This document shows, piece after piece, positions 4,984 through 5,982 of a stretch of 5,982 bases of DNA (position 1 is the stretch's first letter; every line of letters starts with the position of its first letter). The stretch is from Acidobacteriota bacterium. Lineage in GTDB: Bacteria; Acidobacteriota; Terriglobia; Acidiferrales; UBA7541. The stretch covers positions 1 to 5,982 of the forward strand of contig QHYO01000654.1 in NCBI GenBank assembly GCA_003224135.1, given 5' to 3'. A model generated the notes under the pieces. That model had not been told where the DNA came from. It worked only from the letters and a program-made list of their open reading frames with translations, and searched no databases. The position numbers and the translations under genes were made by a program.

Positions 4984-5982
4984 ATGCGATTTGAATGGTT
5001 CGTCGCAAGGCGATACTTGCGTTCGCCAAACCGTCCGGCCGTTTTGCGTCTGGTCACAGCCTTCAGCGTCCTGGGAGTTACAGCGGGTGTCGCGACGCTC
5101 GTAATTGCGCTAGCCATGAATACGGGTTTCCGCGAAACGCTGCAAGATCGTTTGTTGGGAGTTACGGCGCACATTTCCTTGACCCGGCCGGGATCAGGTG
5201 GACTTCATGATTATGAAGAGCTGGCCACGAAGCTTTCCAAAATTCCGGGCGTTCGAAGCGTGACGCCGGCCGTCTATCAGACAGTGTTGATGACCTTTGG
5301 AGGAGAGTCGCGCGGTGTAGTGGCGAAGGGAATTGATCCGGCACGCGAAGAAGCCGCGGATGAAGCGCTACGCAAACTTGCATCTGGAAAGCTCGATTTC
5401 CAGCTGGACGCCGACGGCATCGACGCGCTTTTGGTCGGGAAACAGCTCGCCGAGGAATGGAAACTTTCGCCGGGCGATTATGTGTCGTTGACGAGCCCTC
5501 AGGGACGACTCACGCCATTTGGGCTGCTCCCGCGTACGAGAAGATTTCGAGTGGCGGGAGTCTTCGATTCCGGATTCTACGACTATGACGCCAACTGGTG
5601 CTTCGTGAAGATGGACGCCGCGCAAGCACTTGCGGGGGCCTCCGACGTAGTGAACGTGCTCGAGTTTCGACTGCAAAATCCGGAGGCGGCGCCAGTCATT
5701 GCGCACGAAATCGAGCAGCGCGCTGGACCGAGCTTCGCGGCTGCCACCTGGATGGAACAGCAGGGAGCCTTGTTCCGGGCTCTGCGACTTGAAAAACTCG
5801 TCACCGCCATTTTCATTGGGCTGATCACGCTGGTAGCCGGTCTCAACATTCTGGTGGTGCTCTCGATGACGGTGACCGACCGCGCCAAGGACATCGCGGT
5901 CTTGCGTTCGATGGGTTCTACATCGCGCCAATTGAGGAATATTTTCCTGTGGCAGGGATTTACGATCGGGGCTGCGGCCACC
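4984..5982 (+). CDS. LolC/LolE-type lipoprotein-release ABC permease (partial, 3' end beyond window)
   Basis: Open from ATG at 4984 to the right edge: 333 codons with no stop, where full-length family members are about 400-420 residues. The start MRFEWFVARRYLRS, then a first membrane span at about 23-46 (LVTAFSVLGVTAGVATLVIALAM) and NTGFRETLQDRLLGVTAHI, is the classic N-terminus of LolC/LolE permeases. A periplasmic MacB-like domain follows at about 50-265. The second span is at about 272-295 (LVTAIFIGLITLVAGLNILVVLSM), then the conserved cytoplasmic coupling segment TVTDRAKDIAVLRSMGST (296-313) of the FtsX/MacB permease family, which contacts the ATPase. The last residues enter the third span. 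With a LolD-type ATPase, expected downstream, it would extract lipoproteins from the inner membrane for transfer to LolA. It lies 15 bases after lysS in the same frame, with no clear Shine-Dalgarno, so coupled or read-through-dependent translation is likely. LolC and LolE cannot be separated from this part alone, hence no symbol. Confidence 0.88.
   Translation, partial: MRFEWFVARRYLRSPNRPAVLRLVTAFSVLGVTAGVATLVIALAMNTGFRETLQDRLLGVTAHISLTRPGSGGLHDYEELATKLSKIPGVRSVTPAVYQTVLMTFGGESRGVVAKGIDPAREEAADEALRKLASGKLDFQLDADGIDALLVGKQLAEEWKLSPGDYVSLTSPQGRLTPFGLLPRTRRFRVAGVFDSGFYDYDANWCFVKMDAAQALAGASDVVNVLEFRLQNPEAAPVIAHEIEQRAGPSFAAATWMEQQGALFRALRLEKLVTAIFIGLITLVAGLNILVVLSMTVTDRAKDIAVLRSMGSTSRQLRNIFLWQGFTIGAAAT

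Noticed and set aside
5368..5931. A 187-codon open frame on the minus strand.
   Set aside because: It is antisense to the Lol-type permease, whose full set of conserved features fixes the plus strand as coding. The antisense product is Arg/His/Ser-rich with no recognisable domain.

Overview
The window reads as ordinary chromosomal DNA of a free-living bacterium, most likely an Acidobacteriota member (Koribacter/Terriglobia-like). This is an inference from three things: the combination ECF sigma factor / zinc-finger anti-sigma / DUF4097-type secreted protein, the pairing of lysS with a Lol-type permease, and moderately GC-rich codon use. There are no RNA genes, insertion sequences, CRISPR arrays or phage genes that I can see.

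Left half (1-2380, all on the minus strand, read right to left): an ECF sigma factor (2380 to 1709), a membrane-anchored anti-sigma factor with an H-X3-C-X2-C zinc motif (1570 to 923), and an exported beta-repeat protein of the DUF4097 kind (921 to 28). The last two are separated by one base and are almost certainly co-translated. The sigma gene is separated from its anti-sigma by a 138-base spacer. The likely logic is that the anti-sigma holds the sigma at the membrane until an envelope signal releases it, and the exported protein is either a target or a sensory partner of the system.

Middle (2381-3405): a 179-base intergenic stretch with a perfect 7-bp hairpin (10 bp counting a bulged extension), then an unrecognised 240-residue helical cytoplasmic protein on the minus strand, then a compact 123-base divergent promoter region. 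That region carries two face-to-face TATACT -10 boxes which form an 8-bp inverted repeat.

Right half (3406-5982, plus strand): lysS, a full-length class II lysyl-tRNA synthetase starting at TTG, followed after 15 bases by a LolC/LolE-type lipoprotein-release permease that runs off the right edge. These two probably share a transcript from the promoter at 3341-3370.

Three of the six genes (sigma, the 240-residue protein, lysS) appear to start at TTG. I do not find a clearly new biological system. The items most worth a second look are the unrecognised 240-residue gene, the mirrored divergent promoter and the uncertain start of the sigma gene.
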